NCBI GenBank assembly: GCA_945872035.1
Contig: CAMBYA010000189.1
Location: 1-5,450, forward strand
DNA from: Rhizobium sp. Q54
GTDB taxonomy: Bacteria > Pseudomonadota > Alphaproteobacteria > SMXS01
DNA: 5,450 nt
Direction: 5' to 3'
Shown: piece after piece, positions 1 to 5,450 of the stretch
How positions within the stretch are numbered: position 1 is the first letter of the stretch
Layout of the letters: each line of letters begins with the position of its first letter
Notes under the pieces: generated by a model
What the model saw: the letters and a program-made list of their open reading frames with translations, nothing else
The model's database searches: none
What the model was told of the DNA's origin: nothing
Position numbers and translations under genes: made by a program

Positions 1-659
1 TCGCCGCGGCCTCGGCCCGGTTCGAGCCGTTCGACGGCGCCGAGCCGGTCGGCCGCGAGTTCGCCGCCGTCCAGGTCAACCGCGCCGTCGGCGACCATGT
101 CGTGCTCGGCGCCCAGCTCGGCGCGCTGCACGAACGCGGCACCATGCTCGACACCATCGCCACCGGCGCGTTCGACGGCATCGAGGGCGCCACCACCCGG
201 TTCGTCACCCTCAGCGCATCGTACCGGCTGGGCGACCTGACCCTGGTTGCGGGCGCCAGCCGGGGCTGGACCGGCGTGTCCGAGCACGGCAGTGCCCTGC
301 TGCATTCCTATTCGGGGATCGAGACCTCGTCCTACAGTGTCGGCGCGGTCTGGCAGACGCCACTCGCCGGCCATGTGCTCGGCTTCGCCATCTCCCAGCC
401 GCTACGGGTCGAAAGCGGCCGCGCCACGCTCGACGTCGCCACCGGCCGCGACTTCATCAACGACAGCATCCTGTTCGACAGCCGCACCCTGAACCTGGCG
501 CCCACCGGCCGCGAGGTCGACATGGAACTGAGCCACGGCTTCTGGAACGGCGGCCCGCTCAGCCTGCAGACCAACCTGATCTACCGGATGAACCCCAACC
601 ACTTCGCCACGGCCGCCGACGCGCTGCTGCTGATGTTCCAGGCGGATGTGAGGTTCTGA
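1..659 (+). CDS. C-terminal part of an autotransporter-like protein, probably an S8 (subtilisin-type) serine protease; 5' end outside window
   Basis: The reading frame is open from base 3 to a TGA at 657-659, giving 218 visible residues. It enters from the left edge, so a GTG at 102 is probably an internal valine codon and not the start. Seen: alternating hydrophobic/polar strands typical of an outer-membrane beta-barrel, a strand with ISQPLRVESGRATLDV (about 390-437), a GREVDMELSHGF stretch (about 511-543), and a C-terminal phenylalanine (QADVRF), the usual end of BAM-inserted barrels. From memory of the family, the SQPLRV...SG.A...GR and GRE.D.EL patterns occur in the C-terminal domains of alphaproteobacterial S8 peptidases. 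No catalytic residue is visible because that domain would lie upstream, so the protease identity is inferred. Another type of secreted barrel protein is possible. It converges on degP, and I infer no functional link. Confidence 0.6.
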   Translation, partial: AAASARFEPFDGAEPVGREFAAVQVNRAVGDHVVLGAQLGALHERGTMLDTIATGAFDGIEGATTRFVTLSASYRLGDLTLVAGASRGWTGVSEHGSALLHSYSGIETSSYSVGAVWQTPLAGHVLGFAISQPLRVESGRATLDVATGRDFINDSILFDSRTLNLAPTGREVDMELSHGFWNGGPLSLQTNLIYRMNPNHFATAADALLLMFQADVRF

Positions 660-690
660 GGTCGGGAAGTCTGGTCCGTTTCCAACAGAG

Positions 691-735
691 TTTCTTCACC
701 GGTGATTCTGCGAGTGCGGAGTCACAGAGAAGAAA
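691..735 (+). other. Imperfect stem-loop in the 3' flank of the autotransporter-like gene
   Basis: Bases 702-711 pair with 716-725 over a GAGT loop: ten pairs, two of them G-U in the + strand RNA. After a small internal loop (698-701 / 726-728), bases 691-697 (TTTCTTC) pair perfectly with 729-735 (GAAGAAA). The two wobble pairs would be A-C mismatches in the opposite strand, so the fold favours RNA read rightward. No T-run follows directly, so it is not a classical terminator by itself. It may protect the 3' end of the mRNA or be part of a transcription stop together with the hairpin at 738-758. Function unknown. Confidence 0.4.
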
Positions 736-737
736 AT

Positions 738-767
738 CTCGGGCGATGTCGACCTGAGCGGCTTTTT
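738..767 (+). terminator. Weak candidate intrinsic terminator for the autotransporter-like gene
   Basis: CTCGGG (738-743) pairs with CCTGAG (753-758) as six pairs with one G-U. Four bases later comes a run of five T (763-767). The stem is short, the loop is nine bases, and the T-run is offset from the stem, so this is a modest candidate. Its place, about 80 bases after the stop codon, fits a transcript end. Confidence 0.33.
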
Positions 768-786
768 ACTTCAGCCACGCCCAACG

Positions 787-816
787 AAAAAGGGCGGCCC
801 GTCGCCGGGCCGCCCT
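787..816 (-). terminator. Strong rho-independent terminator of degP
   Basis: AGGGCGGCCCG (791-801) and CGGGCCGCCCT (806-816) form a perfect 11-bp GC-rich stem with a four-base loop. Read on the minus strand the hairpin is followed by a T-run (complement of the A-run 787-791). It begins 20 bases past the degP stop codon, so it most likely ends the degP transcript and possibly the hfl operon transcript. On the + strand no T-run follows it, so it should not act as an intrinsic terminator in that direction. Confidence 0.85.
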
Positions 817-836
817 GATCGTCGGGGAAGCCGGCG

Positions 837-2387
837 CTATTCGCCCGCCGGCTTCTTCTCCTGCTTTTTCTCGATCTTCTTTTCCGGGTTCGCCTTCAAG
901 GCGACGAACAGGAAGTTGTCGCCCCTGCGGACACGCAGCAGGATGGTGGCGCGGCCGGATTTCTTCTCGACGTCGAACGCCGCCTTCGCCTCGGCGGGAG
1001 TTCTGATCTCCTTGTCGCCGACGCGGGCGATGATGTCGCCGCGCTTGATCTCCTTCTGCGCCGCCTCGCTCGTCCGGTCGACCTTGGTGATCACCACGCC
1101 GGTCGCCTTCTCCGGAAGCTGCATCTGCTTGCGGGTCTCGTCGTTGATCGCCGCCATGGTCAGGCCGAGCGCCTCGACCGAGCCGGTGACCGCGGGTGCC
1201 GGCTCCTTCTTCTTGGCGCCGGTTGCCTCGGCGGCGGGCGCCTCGTCGTCTGGCTTCATCTGGCCCACCTGAACAGAAAGCGTCTTCCTGGCGCCATCCC
1301 GCCAGACCACGATCGGCGCCTTGCGGCCCGCTTCGGCGTCGGCGACGGCGCGCAGCAGGGCGCGGGTATCGGCGACCTCCTTGCCATCGAATTCCAGGAT
1401 CACGTCACCGCTCTTGACGCCGGCTTTCTCGGCCGGATCGCCTTCGACCACGTTGGTGACCATGGCGCCCTTGGGCGTCTTCAGGCCGATGCTGTCGGCG
1501 ATGGCCTGGTCGACCGGCTGGATGCCGACGCCGAGCCAGCCGCGCTGCACCTGACCGTGCTTGCGCAAGTCCGCCACCACCCGCTGCACCAGTTGGGACG
1601 GGATCGAGAACCCGATGCCCACATTGCCGCCGGTACGGGAATAGATGACGCTGTTCACGCCGATTACCTTGCCGTCCATGTCGAACAGCGGACCGCCCGA
1701 GTTGCCCTGGTTGATAGCCGCGTCGGTCTGGATGAAATCGTCATAGGGACCAGCGTTGATGTCGCGGTCGATGGCCGAGACGATACCCGTGGTGACGGTG
1801 CCGCCAAGCCCATACGGATTGCCCACGGCGATCACCCACTCGCCGACCCGCAGCGTGTCGGAATCGCCGAACTGGACCGCCTGCAGCGGCTTTGTCGGCT
1901 TGACCTTCAGCACGGCGATGTCGGTGCGCCGGTCGCGGCCGAGAACCTCGGCATCCATTTCGGTGCCGTCGTTGAGGATCACCACCACCTTGTCGGCATT
2001 GTCGACCACGTGGTTGTTGGTGATGACCAGGCCGGACGCGTCGATGATGAAGCCCGATCCCATGGCATGGGCTTCCTGCGGCGGAATCTTGCGGTTCTCG
2101 AAGAAGTCGCGGAAGAAGTCCGGGATGCCCGGCGGCAGCTGCTGCTCGCCGTCCTCTTCGCCGGCGGTGGCGTCGGTGCCGCCGACTTCCTGGGTGGTCG
2201 AGATGTTCACGACCGAGGGCATCACCTTCTCGACCAGATCGGCGAAGCCGTCCGGCACCGGCTTGGCCGCGGCCGGCGCGGCGATCGACGCCGCCAGCAG
2301 CGCGGATATGGCCAGCGCCTGAATTCCCTTGAATACGCGCATGTTCCGGAAATGATGGGCTTCCGGCATATGGTCTGCTGGGCTCAC
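837..2387 (-). CDS. degP: Periplasmic serine endoprotease of the Do/DegP (HtrA) family
   Basis: ATP-independent protease/chaperone that degrades misfolded envelope proteins in the periplasm. I choose the GTG at 2385-2387 (516 aa) because AAGGAG lies seven bases upstream. The frame stays open to an ATG at 2471, but that start lies where the promoter is expected. Using 516-aa numbering: signal peptide about 1-41 (hydrophobic core ALAISALLAASIA, probable cut after APAAA), trypsin-like domain about 106-270, and catalytic triad H126 (TNNHVV), D156 (RRTDIAVL) and S230 (QGNSGGPLF). PDZ1 is about 282-377 (begins GWLGVGIQP). A charged/alanine linker about 378-400 leads to PDZ2, about 402-500 (EALGLTMAAI). 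All catalytic residues are intact. The C-terminus is a lysine/glutamate-rich tail (KKIEKKQEKK). It lies downstream of hflK-hflC-DUF2065 in the same direction but has its own candidate promoter and terminator. Assignment to the Do family is firm; degP versus mucD or degQ naming is a matter of convention. Confidence 0.95.
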   Translation of the reverse strand: MSPADHMPEAHHFRNMRVFKGIQALAISALLAASIAAPAAAKPVPDGFADLVEKVMPSVVNISTTQEVGGTDATAGEEDGEQQLPPGIPDFFRDFFENRKIPPQEAHAMGSGFIIDASGLVITNNHVVDNADKVVVILNDGTEMDAEVLGRDRRTDIAVLKVKPTKPLQAVQFGDSDTLRVGEWVIAVGNPYGLGGTVTTGIVSAIDRDINAGPYDDFIQTDAAINQGNSGGPLFDMDGKVIGVNSVIYSRTGGNVGIGFSIPSQLVQRVVADLRKHGQVQRGWLGVGIQPVDQAIADSIGLKTPKGAMVTNVVEGDPAEKAGVKSGDVILEFDGKEVADTRALLRAVADAEAGRKAPIVVWRDGARKTLSVQVGQMKPDDEAPAAEATGAKKKEPAPAVTGSVEALGLTMAAINDETRKQMQLPEKATGVVITKVDRTSEAAQKEIKRGDIIARVGDKEIRTPAEAKAAFDVEKKSGRATILLRVRRGDNFLFVALKANPEKKIEKKQEKKPAGE

Positions 2388-2394
2388 GAAGCCG

Positions 2395-2400
2395 CTCCTT
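2395..2400 (-). promoter_or_regulatory. Ribosome binding site that decides the degP GTG start
   Basis: The minus strand reads AAGGAG, seven bases before GTG at 2387. Neither in-frame ATG downstream (2369 and 2342) nor the ATG at 2471 has a comparable Shine-Dalgarno match at proper spacing. An ATG at 2342 would give a tidier signal peptide, so it remains the main alternative. Confidence 0.7.
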
Positions 2401-2417
2401 ATCTGTGGACCTGGCGA

Positions 2418-2429
2418 GAGGGTACCCTC
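2418..2429. repeat. Perfect 12-bp palindrome GAGGGTACCCTC in the degP leader
   Basis: The sequence equals its own reverse complement over all 12 bases and does not extend further. It sits between the candidate degP promoter and the Shine-Dalgarno sequence, 18 bases upstream of the latter. It could be an operator for a dimeric regulator or may be chance. Having no loop, it is a poor RNA hairpin. Confidence 0.4.
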
Positions 2430-2476
2430 AACGGCTATTGGCCTCCGCCGAGTTGCCCGCCAGTGGGGCATGGGAG

Positions 2477-2506
2477 AAACTAAGGTCCGCGGCCGGCGCT
2501 TTCAAG
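2477..2506 (-). promoter_or_regulatory. Candidate degP promoter, possibly heat-shock (RpoH) type
   Basis: On the minus strand CTTGAAA (2506 to 2500) resembles the -35 element of RpoH promoters. TTGAAA also gives a sigma-70-like -35, with TAGTTT (2482-2477) as a poor -10 after 17 bases. CCTTAG (2485-2480) is the alternative -10, partly matching the alphaproteobacterial heat-shock pattern. It would start transcription near 2470, leaving a leader of about 80 bases. Only the -35 is convincing. Confidence 0.4.
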
Positions 2507-2548
2507 AAACCGCATGACCCCGATGTCGCGATCGCATGGGTAGGCAAC

Positions 2549-2737
2549 TTACCGCCGCGCCAGCAGCACCACAACCAGCCCGGCGACCGCGACGGCGAGC
2601 CCGGTCATGCGAATGGTCTGCTCGGGCTGACGCATCACCGTGTCGAGCATCCGCCGCATGGCGTTGGGCGCCAGCGCGTAGAGAATGCCTTCCAGCACGA
2701 GAAGCAGGCCGACCGCTACCCATAGATCCTGAAACAT
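2549..2737 (-). CDS. yjeT: Small two-helix inner-membrane protein, DUF2065 (YjeT-like)
   Basis: A 62-residue protein with two predicted membrane helices, about 4-24 (LWVAVGLLLVLEGILYALAP) and about 42-60 (IRMTGLAVAVAGLVVVLLA). They are joined by a short polar loop containing RRMLDTVMRQPEQ. The length, the LEG motif in helix 1, the P.A...ML pattern and the ending in LL.R fit the DUF2065 family. In Escherichia coli the family member yjeT also follows hflC directly, and that shared position supports the call. It starts nine bases after the hflC stop with only a weak Shine-Dalgarno sequence (ACGGG against the ATG), so translation is probably coupled to hflC. Its biochemical function is not known. 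A role as an accessory subunit or assembly factor of the HflKC-FtsH complex is only inference from gene order. Confidence 0.85.
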   Translation of the reverse strand: MFQDLWVAVGLLLVLEGILYALAPNAMRRMLDTVMRQPEQTIRMTGLAVAVAGLVVVLLARR

Positions 2738-2746
2738 CCCGTCGCG

Positions 2747-3622
2747 CTAGCGGCCGCCCGAGTTGATGTCGCGGAAGTACTTGAAGAACTCGCTGTCGGG
2801 CGAAAGGATCACCGTGTCGTCCTTGCCCACCGTCTCGCGGTACGCCTGCATGGAACGGTAGAACTCGAAGAAGTTCACGTCCCGGCCGAAAGACCCGGCG
2901 AAGGTCTTCACTGCCTCGGCGTCGCCCTCGCCTCGCAGGATATCGGCCTGCTTGCTGGCCTCGGCAACGATGACAGCCTTCTCACGGTCGGTCTCGGCGC
3001 GCATGCGCTGAGCCTCTTCCATGCCGCTGGCGCGTCGGCCGGCTGCCTGCTGGTTGTATTCCTTCTGCATCCGTTCGAAGATCGCCGCGCTGATCTCGGG
3101 GGGCAGATCGGCGCGCTTCAGGCGAACGTCGACGACCTGCACGCCCAGACGCTTGGCGTCCTCGGCCACAAGGTCGCGGATCCGGTTCATCAGCACGCCG
3201 CGCTCGCCGGTCAGCAGGGTGTTGAAGTCCTCGCTGCCCAGCACCCGGCGCAGATTCGACACGACGGTGGTGCTGATGCGGGCGCGCCCCGTGGCCTCGT
3301 CGCCCTGGACGGTCTTGTAGAACTGCAGCGGATCCTCGATGCGGAAGCGGACCATGGCGTCGACAACGAGGCGCTTCTCGTCGGCGGCGATCACCTCCTG
3401 CGACGCCAGGTCAAGCGCCAGGATGCGCTTGTCCATGTAGATCACGTCTTCGATCAACGGCACCTTCAGGTGGATACCGGGCTTCTGCACCATCCGGTCG
3501 AAACTGGACAGCCGAAGCACGATGGCCTGCTGGGTGACGGTGACCGTATAGAGCGAGGTGAACGCCAGGAACACCAGGACGCCGGCGGTCACGACGGCGG
3601 GAACGACCCATTTCCGGTTCAT
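2747..3622 (-). CDS. hflC: HflC, SPFH-domain subunit of the HflKC modulator of FtsH
   Basis: A 291-residue inner-membrane protein that pairs with HflK in a large periplasmic assembly around the AAA+ protease FtsH and restrains its access to membrane substrates. Seen: one N-terminal membrane anchor (about 7-25, VPAVVTAGVLVFLAF) and an SPFH/band-7 domain of about 22-190. That domain starts with the Y.V...QQAIVLRL strand and ends near VRLKRADLPPEI. A charged helical, coiled-coil-prone stretch with EEAQRMRAETDREK spans about 178-235. The HflC signature GEGDAEAVKTFAGSFGRD is at about 231-248, and the C-terminal LSPDSEFFKYF at about 273-283. It is somewhat shorter than the E. coli protein (334 aa), but the family C-terminus is present. 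The ATG overlaps the hflK stop as ATGA, with AGGGGG (3635-3630) seven bases upstream inside hflK, so the two are co-translated. This supports equal production of the two subunits. Confidence 0.96.
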   Translation of the reverse strand: MNRKWVVPAVVTAGVLVFLAFTSLYTVTVTQQAIVLRLSSFDRMVQKPGIHLKVPLIEDVIYMDKRILALDLASQEVIAADEKRLVVDAMVRFRIEDPLQFYKTVQGDEATGRARISTTVVSNLRRVLGSEDFNTLLTGERGVLMNRIRDLVAEDAKRLGVQVVDVRLKRADLPPEISAAIFERMQKEYNQQAAGRRASGMEEAQRMRAETDREKAVIVAEASKQADILRGEGDAEAVKTFAGSFGRDVNFFEFYRSMQAYRETVGKDDTVILSPDSEFFKYFRDINSGGR

Positions 3623-4719
3623 GGCGTGGCCCCCTGCTGCTGGCGCTTCTGAACTTCCGGCAGCGGCAGGTATGGAACCACGCCGCCCTTGCTGTCGATG
3701 ATGACCTTGTTCACGTTCTTCAGGACGCTTTCCATGGTTTCGATGTACATGCGCTTGCGGGTGACGTCGGACGCCTGGCGATACTGCTCATACACCGAGA
3801 CGAAGCGCGCCGCTTCACCCTGTGACCGAGCGACCACCTCTGCCTTGTAGGCCTCGGCCTGCTGTACGATCTGCGAGGCCTGGCCTCGTGCGGCGGGAAT
3901 GACCTCGGCGCGGTAGCGCTGCGCCTCGTTGATCTTCGCCTCGCGGTCGGCGCCGGCGGCCTGGACGTCTCGGAAGTCGTCGATGACCTCGGGCGGCGTG
4001 TCGGCCTTGCGCAGCTTCACGTCGCTGATCAGGACGCCCGCGTCGTAGGAGTTCAATGTCTTCTGCATCAACTGCTGGGTCTGATTCTCGACTTCCAGGC
4101 GTCCCTTGGTCAACGCCGTCTCCAGGGGCCGCTGGCCCACGACCTCGCGCATGGCGCTCTCGGCGACCGCCTTGACCGTCTCTTCCTGGGCCTGGATGTT
4201 GAACAGAAACTTGTAGGCGTTATCGACCCGCCAGAAGACCTCGAAGTCGATGTCGATGATGTTCTCGTCGCCCGTCAGCATCATGCTCTCGCTGGGCCGG
4301 TTGGTCTCGGCCGAGGCGCCGCGGGCGCCTTCGGGGGTCGAGAAGCCGATCTCCAGCCGCCGGACCTGCTCGGTGCTGATCTTGAGCACCCGGCCGATCG
4401 GCGCGGGAGGCGCCCAATGCCAGCCTTCGCCCCTCGGATCGCCGCTGACCGCGCCGAACACCAGGACCGTGCCCTTCTCACCCGGCTTGATCACGAACGC
4501 GCCGCTGATGATCCAGAGGGCCAGCAGCACACCCAGGCCGATCAGGATGCCGCGCGTGCCGCCGAAACCGCCGCTGCCGCCGGGAAACAGGTTTTTCATG
4601 CGGTCCTGGCCGCGCCGCAGCAGTTCGTCCAGGTTGGGGGGCGTCGGCCCGGTCGGGCGCGGCCCCTGGCCCCAAGGACCCCTGCTGCCGCCGCCACCGG
4701 AATTGTTTTGCCAAGGCAT
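3619..4719 (-). CDS. hflK: HflK, SPFH-domain subunit of the HflKC modulator of FtsH
   Basis: A 366-residue partner of HflC. I start it at ATG 4719 because GGAGGA (4735-4730) stands ten bases upstream and because the protein then opens with MPWQNNSGGGGSRGPWG, the Gly/Pro/Trp-rich cytoplasmic N-terminus typical of HflK. The open frame runs on to 4869, but that part covers the promoter region and looks unlike protein. Seen: a glycine/proline-rich N-region (1-55), one membrane helix (about 57-76, ILIGLGVLLALWIISGAFVI), and an SPFH domain (about 77-245). The SPFH domain includes the TGDENIIDIDFEVFWRV strand pair (about 149-165). A long helical region follows with DDFRDVQAAGADREAKINEAQ (about 247-267) and several A/E/Q-rich heptad-like stretches up to about 320. 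The C-terminus carries VVPYLPLPE. First gene of the hflK-hflC-DUF2065 unit, divergent from mrp. Confidence 0.95.
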   Translation of the reverse strand: MPWQNNSGGGGSRGPWGQGPRPTGPTPPNLDELLRRGQDRMKNLFPGGSGGFGGTRGILIGLGVLLALWIISGAFVIKPGEKGTVLVFGAVSGDPRGEGWHWAPPAPIGRVLKISTEQVRRLEIGFSTPEGARGASAETNRPSESMMLTGDENIIDIDFEVFWRVDNAYKFLFNIQAQEETVKAVAESAMREVVGQRPLETALTKGRLEVENQTQQLMQKTLNSYDAGVLISDVKLRKADTPPEVIDDFRDVQAAGADREAKINEAQRYRAEVIPAARGQASQIVQQAEAYKAEVVARSQGEAARFVSVYEQYRQASDVTRKRMYIETMESVLKNVNKVIIDSKGGVVPYLPLPEVQKRQQQGATP

Positions 4720-4729
4720 CGGCGGATTT

Positions 4730-4735
4730 TCCTCC
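4730..4735 (-). promoter_or_regulatory. Ribosome binding site that decides the hflK start
   Basis: The minus strand reads GGAGGA, ten bases before the ATG at 4719. This is a strong match to the 16S rRNA tail at slightly long spacing. It argues against the 50-codon upstream extension of the open frame. Confidence 0.75.
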
Positions 4736-4779
4736 GTCAGGTGGTTGGCCCCGCACAATCCGGGGGCGTTCGATGACCC

Positions 4780-4810
4780 TCTATATAGGAAGCCTCTAGC
4801 GGTAGACCAG
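4780..4810 (-). promoter_or_regulatory. Candidate hflK-hflC promoter with a heat-shock-like -10
   Basis: On the minus strand CCTATATAGA (4789-4780) matches the alphaproteobacterial RpoH -10 pattern CYTATnTnnG except at its last base. CTGG (4810-4807), one base off the -35 core CTTG, lies 17 bases upstream. The embedded TATATA is also a fair sigma-70 -10, but no good TTGACA-like -35 goes with it. The start site would be near 4775, about 55 bases before hflK. Confidence 0.4.
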
Positions 4811-4816
4811 AACCTC

Positions 4817-4845
4817 TTATCAACTTCCTCGCAACGTTCTATATG
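4817..4845 (+). promoter_or_regulatory. Candidate sigma-70 promoter of mrp
   Basis: TTATCA (4817-4822) as -35 and TATATG (4840-4845) as -10 are separated by exactly 17 bases. Each matches the consensus at four or five of six positions. It would start transcription near 4852, leaving a leader of about 20 bases. Its -35 stands six bases from the CTGG -35 proposed for hflK on the other strand, so the two promoters would be back to back. Confidence 0.45.
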
Positions 4846-4857
4846 AAGCGGCCTTCC

Positions 4858-4863
4858 GGAGAG
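4858..4863 (+). promoter_or_regulatory. Ribosome binding site of mrp
   Basis: GGAGAG ends eight bases before the ATG at 4872. It is the only good Shine-Dalgarno match near the start and fits the conserved N-terminus of the protein. Confidence 0.6.
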
Positions 4864-4871
4864 ATCCACCC

Positions 4872-5450
4872 ATGCCCGACATCACTGAATCCGACATCAT
4901 CAAGGCGCTGTCTGGCGTCATCGACCCGGTCAGCGGCAGTGACCTGGTGGCTGACGGCAGGATCCAGGGCATCCACGTCCAGGATGGCCGCGTGCGCTTC
5001 GCCCTCGCCGTCCGGCCCGGCGAAGGGCCTGAAAAGGAGCCGCTGCGCCAGGCCGCGGAAAAGGCCGTGGCCGCGCTTCCCGGCGTCACCGGCGTGACCG
5101 CCGTCCTCACCGCCGAGCGCGGTGCCGACCGCCAGAAGCCCGCGCCGCTCGATGGCCCCCAGAAGGGCGAGGGCATCGGCAAGGTCAAGGCCATCGTCGC
5201 CGTCGCCAGCGGCAAGGGCGGCGTCGGCAAATCGACCACCGCCGTCAACCTGGCGCTGGCGCTGAAGGCGCTGGGTTTGACCGTCGGCCTGCTCGACACC
5301 GACATCTACGGCCCGTCCGTGCCGCGCCTGATGGGCCTGTCCGGCAAGCCCAGGACCGACGGCAAGGTGCTGCTGCCGATGGAGAACTACGGCATCAAAT
5401 GCATGTCCATGGGCTTCATGGTCGACGAGCAGACGGCGATGATCTGGCGC
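4872..5450 (+). CDS. mrp: Mrp/ApbC-type P-loop ATPase, iron-sulfur cluster carrier (3' end outside window)
   Basis: The frame is open from ATG 4872 to the window edge: 193 residues, roughly half of a typical family member. The family binds and transfers [4Fe-4S] clusters to apoproteins in the cytoplasm and needs ATP hydrolysis. Seen: an N-terminal MIP18/FeS-assembly-P (DUF59) domain, about 4-82 (begins [15 protein letters not shown]), then a linker rich in K, P and G (about 83-103). The MinD/Mrp-type ATPase domain follows, with the deviant Walker A motif [11 protein letters not shown] at 113-123 (signature lysine K115, P-loop lysine K120) and [14 protein letters not shown] at 140-153 with D142 and D144. 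The stretch IKCMSMGFM (about 174-182) is also typical. The CXXC cluster-binding pair expected near the C-terminus lies outside the window, so it cannot be checked. Divergent from hflK; a functional tie to it is not evident. Confidence 0.95.
   Translation, partial: MPDITESDIIKALSGVIDPVSGSDLVADGRIQGIHVQDGRVRFALAVRPGEGPEKEPLRQAAEKAVAALPGVTGVTAVLTAERGADRQKPAPLDGPQKGEGIGKVKAIVAVASGKGGVGKSTTAVNLALALKALGLTVGLLDTDIYGPSVPRLMGLSGKPRTDGKVLLPMENYGIKCMSMGFMVDEQTAMIWR

Noticed and set aside
916..1554. Several 70-120 codon + strand open frames inside the degP region
   Set aside because: They overlap conserved PDZ-coding sequence on the other strand and show no start signals or domain features.
2388..2471. 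28-codon extension of degP up to an ATG at 2471
   Set aside because: Arginine/proline-rich, would precede the signal peptide, overlaps the expected transcription start, and lacks a Shine-Dalgarno sequence.
1557..2483. Long 308-codon open frame on the + strand opposite degP
   Set aside because: It is the antisense shadow of a GC-rich coding region: composition is dominated by V, D, H, G and R with no recognisable domain, while the opposite frame encodes a complete HtrA protease.
2530..2548. Overlapping GATCGC/TCGCGA self-complementary words after the DUF2065 stop, considered as a terminator
   Set aside because: The repeats are short, cannot form a stable single stem with a loop, and no T-run follows on the minus strand.
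4720..4869. N-terminal 50-codon extension of hflK up to an ATG at 4869
   Set aside because: It covers the divergent promoter region, reaches within a few bases of the mrp start, has no protein-like character, and a strong GGAGGA precedes the ATG at 4719.
4820..5305. 161-codon minus-strand open frame overlapping mrp
   Set aside because: It lies opposite the well-conserved DUF59 and Walker A coding sequence of mrp and is S/T/P/A-rich without domain character, so it is an antisense shadow.

Overview
The window looks like chromosomal DNA from a high-GC alphaproteobacterium, probably of the Rhodospirillales type. This rests on uniform GC-rich codon use, on the gene order mrp | hflK-hflC-DUF2065-degP, and on the style of the C-terminal beta-barrel domain at the left edge. 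It is a recognisable core housekeeping region. I see no insertion sequence, CRISPR array, tRNA, rRNA or sign of recent transfer.

Left edge (1-659, + strand): the 3' end of a large secreted or outer-membrane protein. It resembles the autotransporter-like C-terminal domain found on subtilisin-type (S8) proteases of alphaproteobacteria. Its start and catalytic part lie outside the window. Between it and the convergent degP gene (660-836) are a strand-specific stem-loop, a weak candidate + strand terminator, and a strong intrinsic terminator for the minus strand.

Centre (837-4719, minus strand, transcribed right to left): hflK, hflC (4-base ATGA overlap), a 62-residue DUF2065/YjeT-type membrane protein (9-base gap), then a periplasmic DegP/HtrA protease behind a 161-base gap with its own candidate promoter. 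HflK and HflC form the membrane complex that surrounds and modulates the FtsH protease, and DegP degrades or refolds damaged envelope proteins, so the block is an envelope protein quality-control locus. Two starts are shorter than the longest open frames: Shine-Dalgarno sequences place degP at a GTG (2387) and hflK at an ATG (4719).

Right edge (4872-5450, + strand): the first 193 codons of an Mrp/ApbC-type P-loop iron-sulfur cluster carrier, divergent from hflK. The 152-base spacer holds back-to-back candidate promoters.

No clearly novel system is visible. The points most worth a second look are the uncharacterised DUF2065 protein, a perfect 12-bp palindrome in the degP leader, heat-shock-like promoter elements before degP and hflK, and the structured RNA after the autotransporter-like gene.
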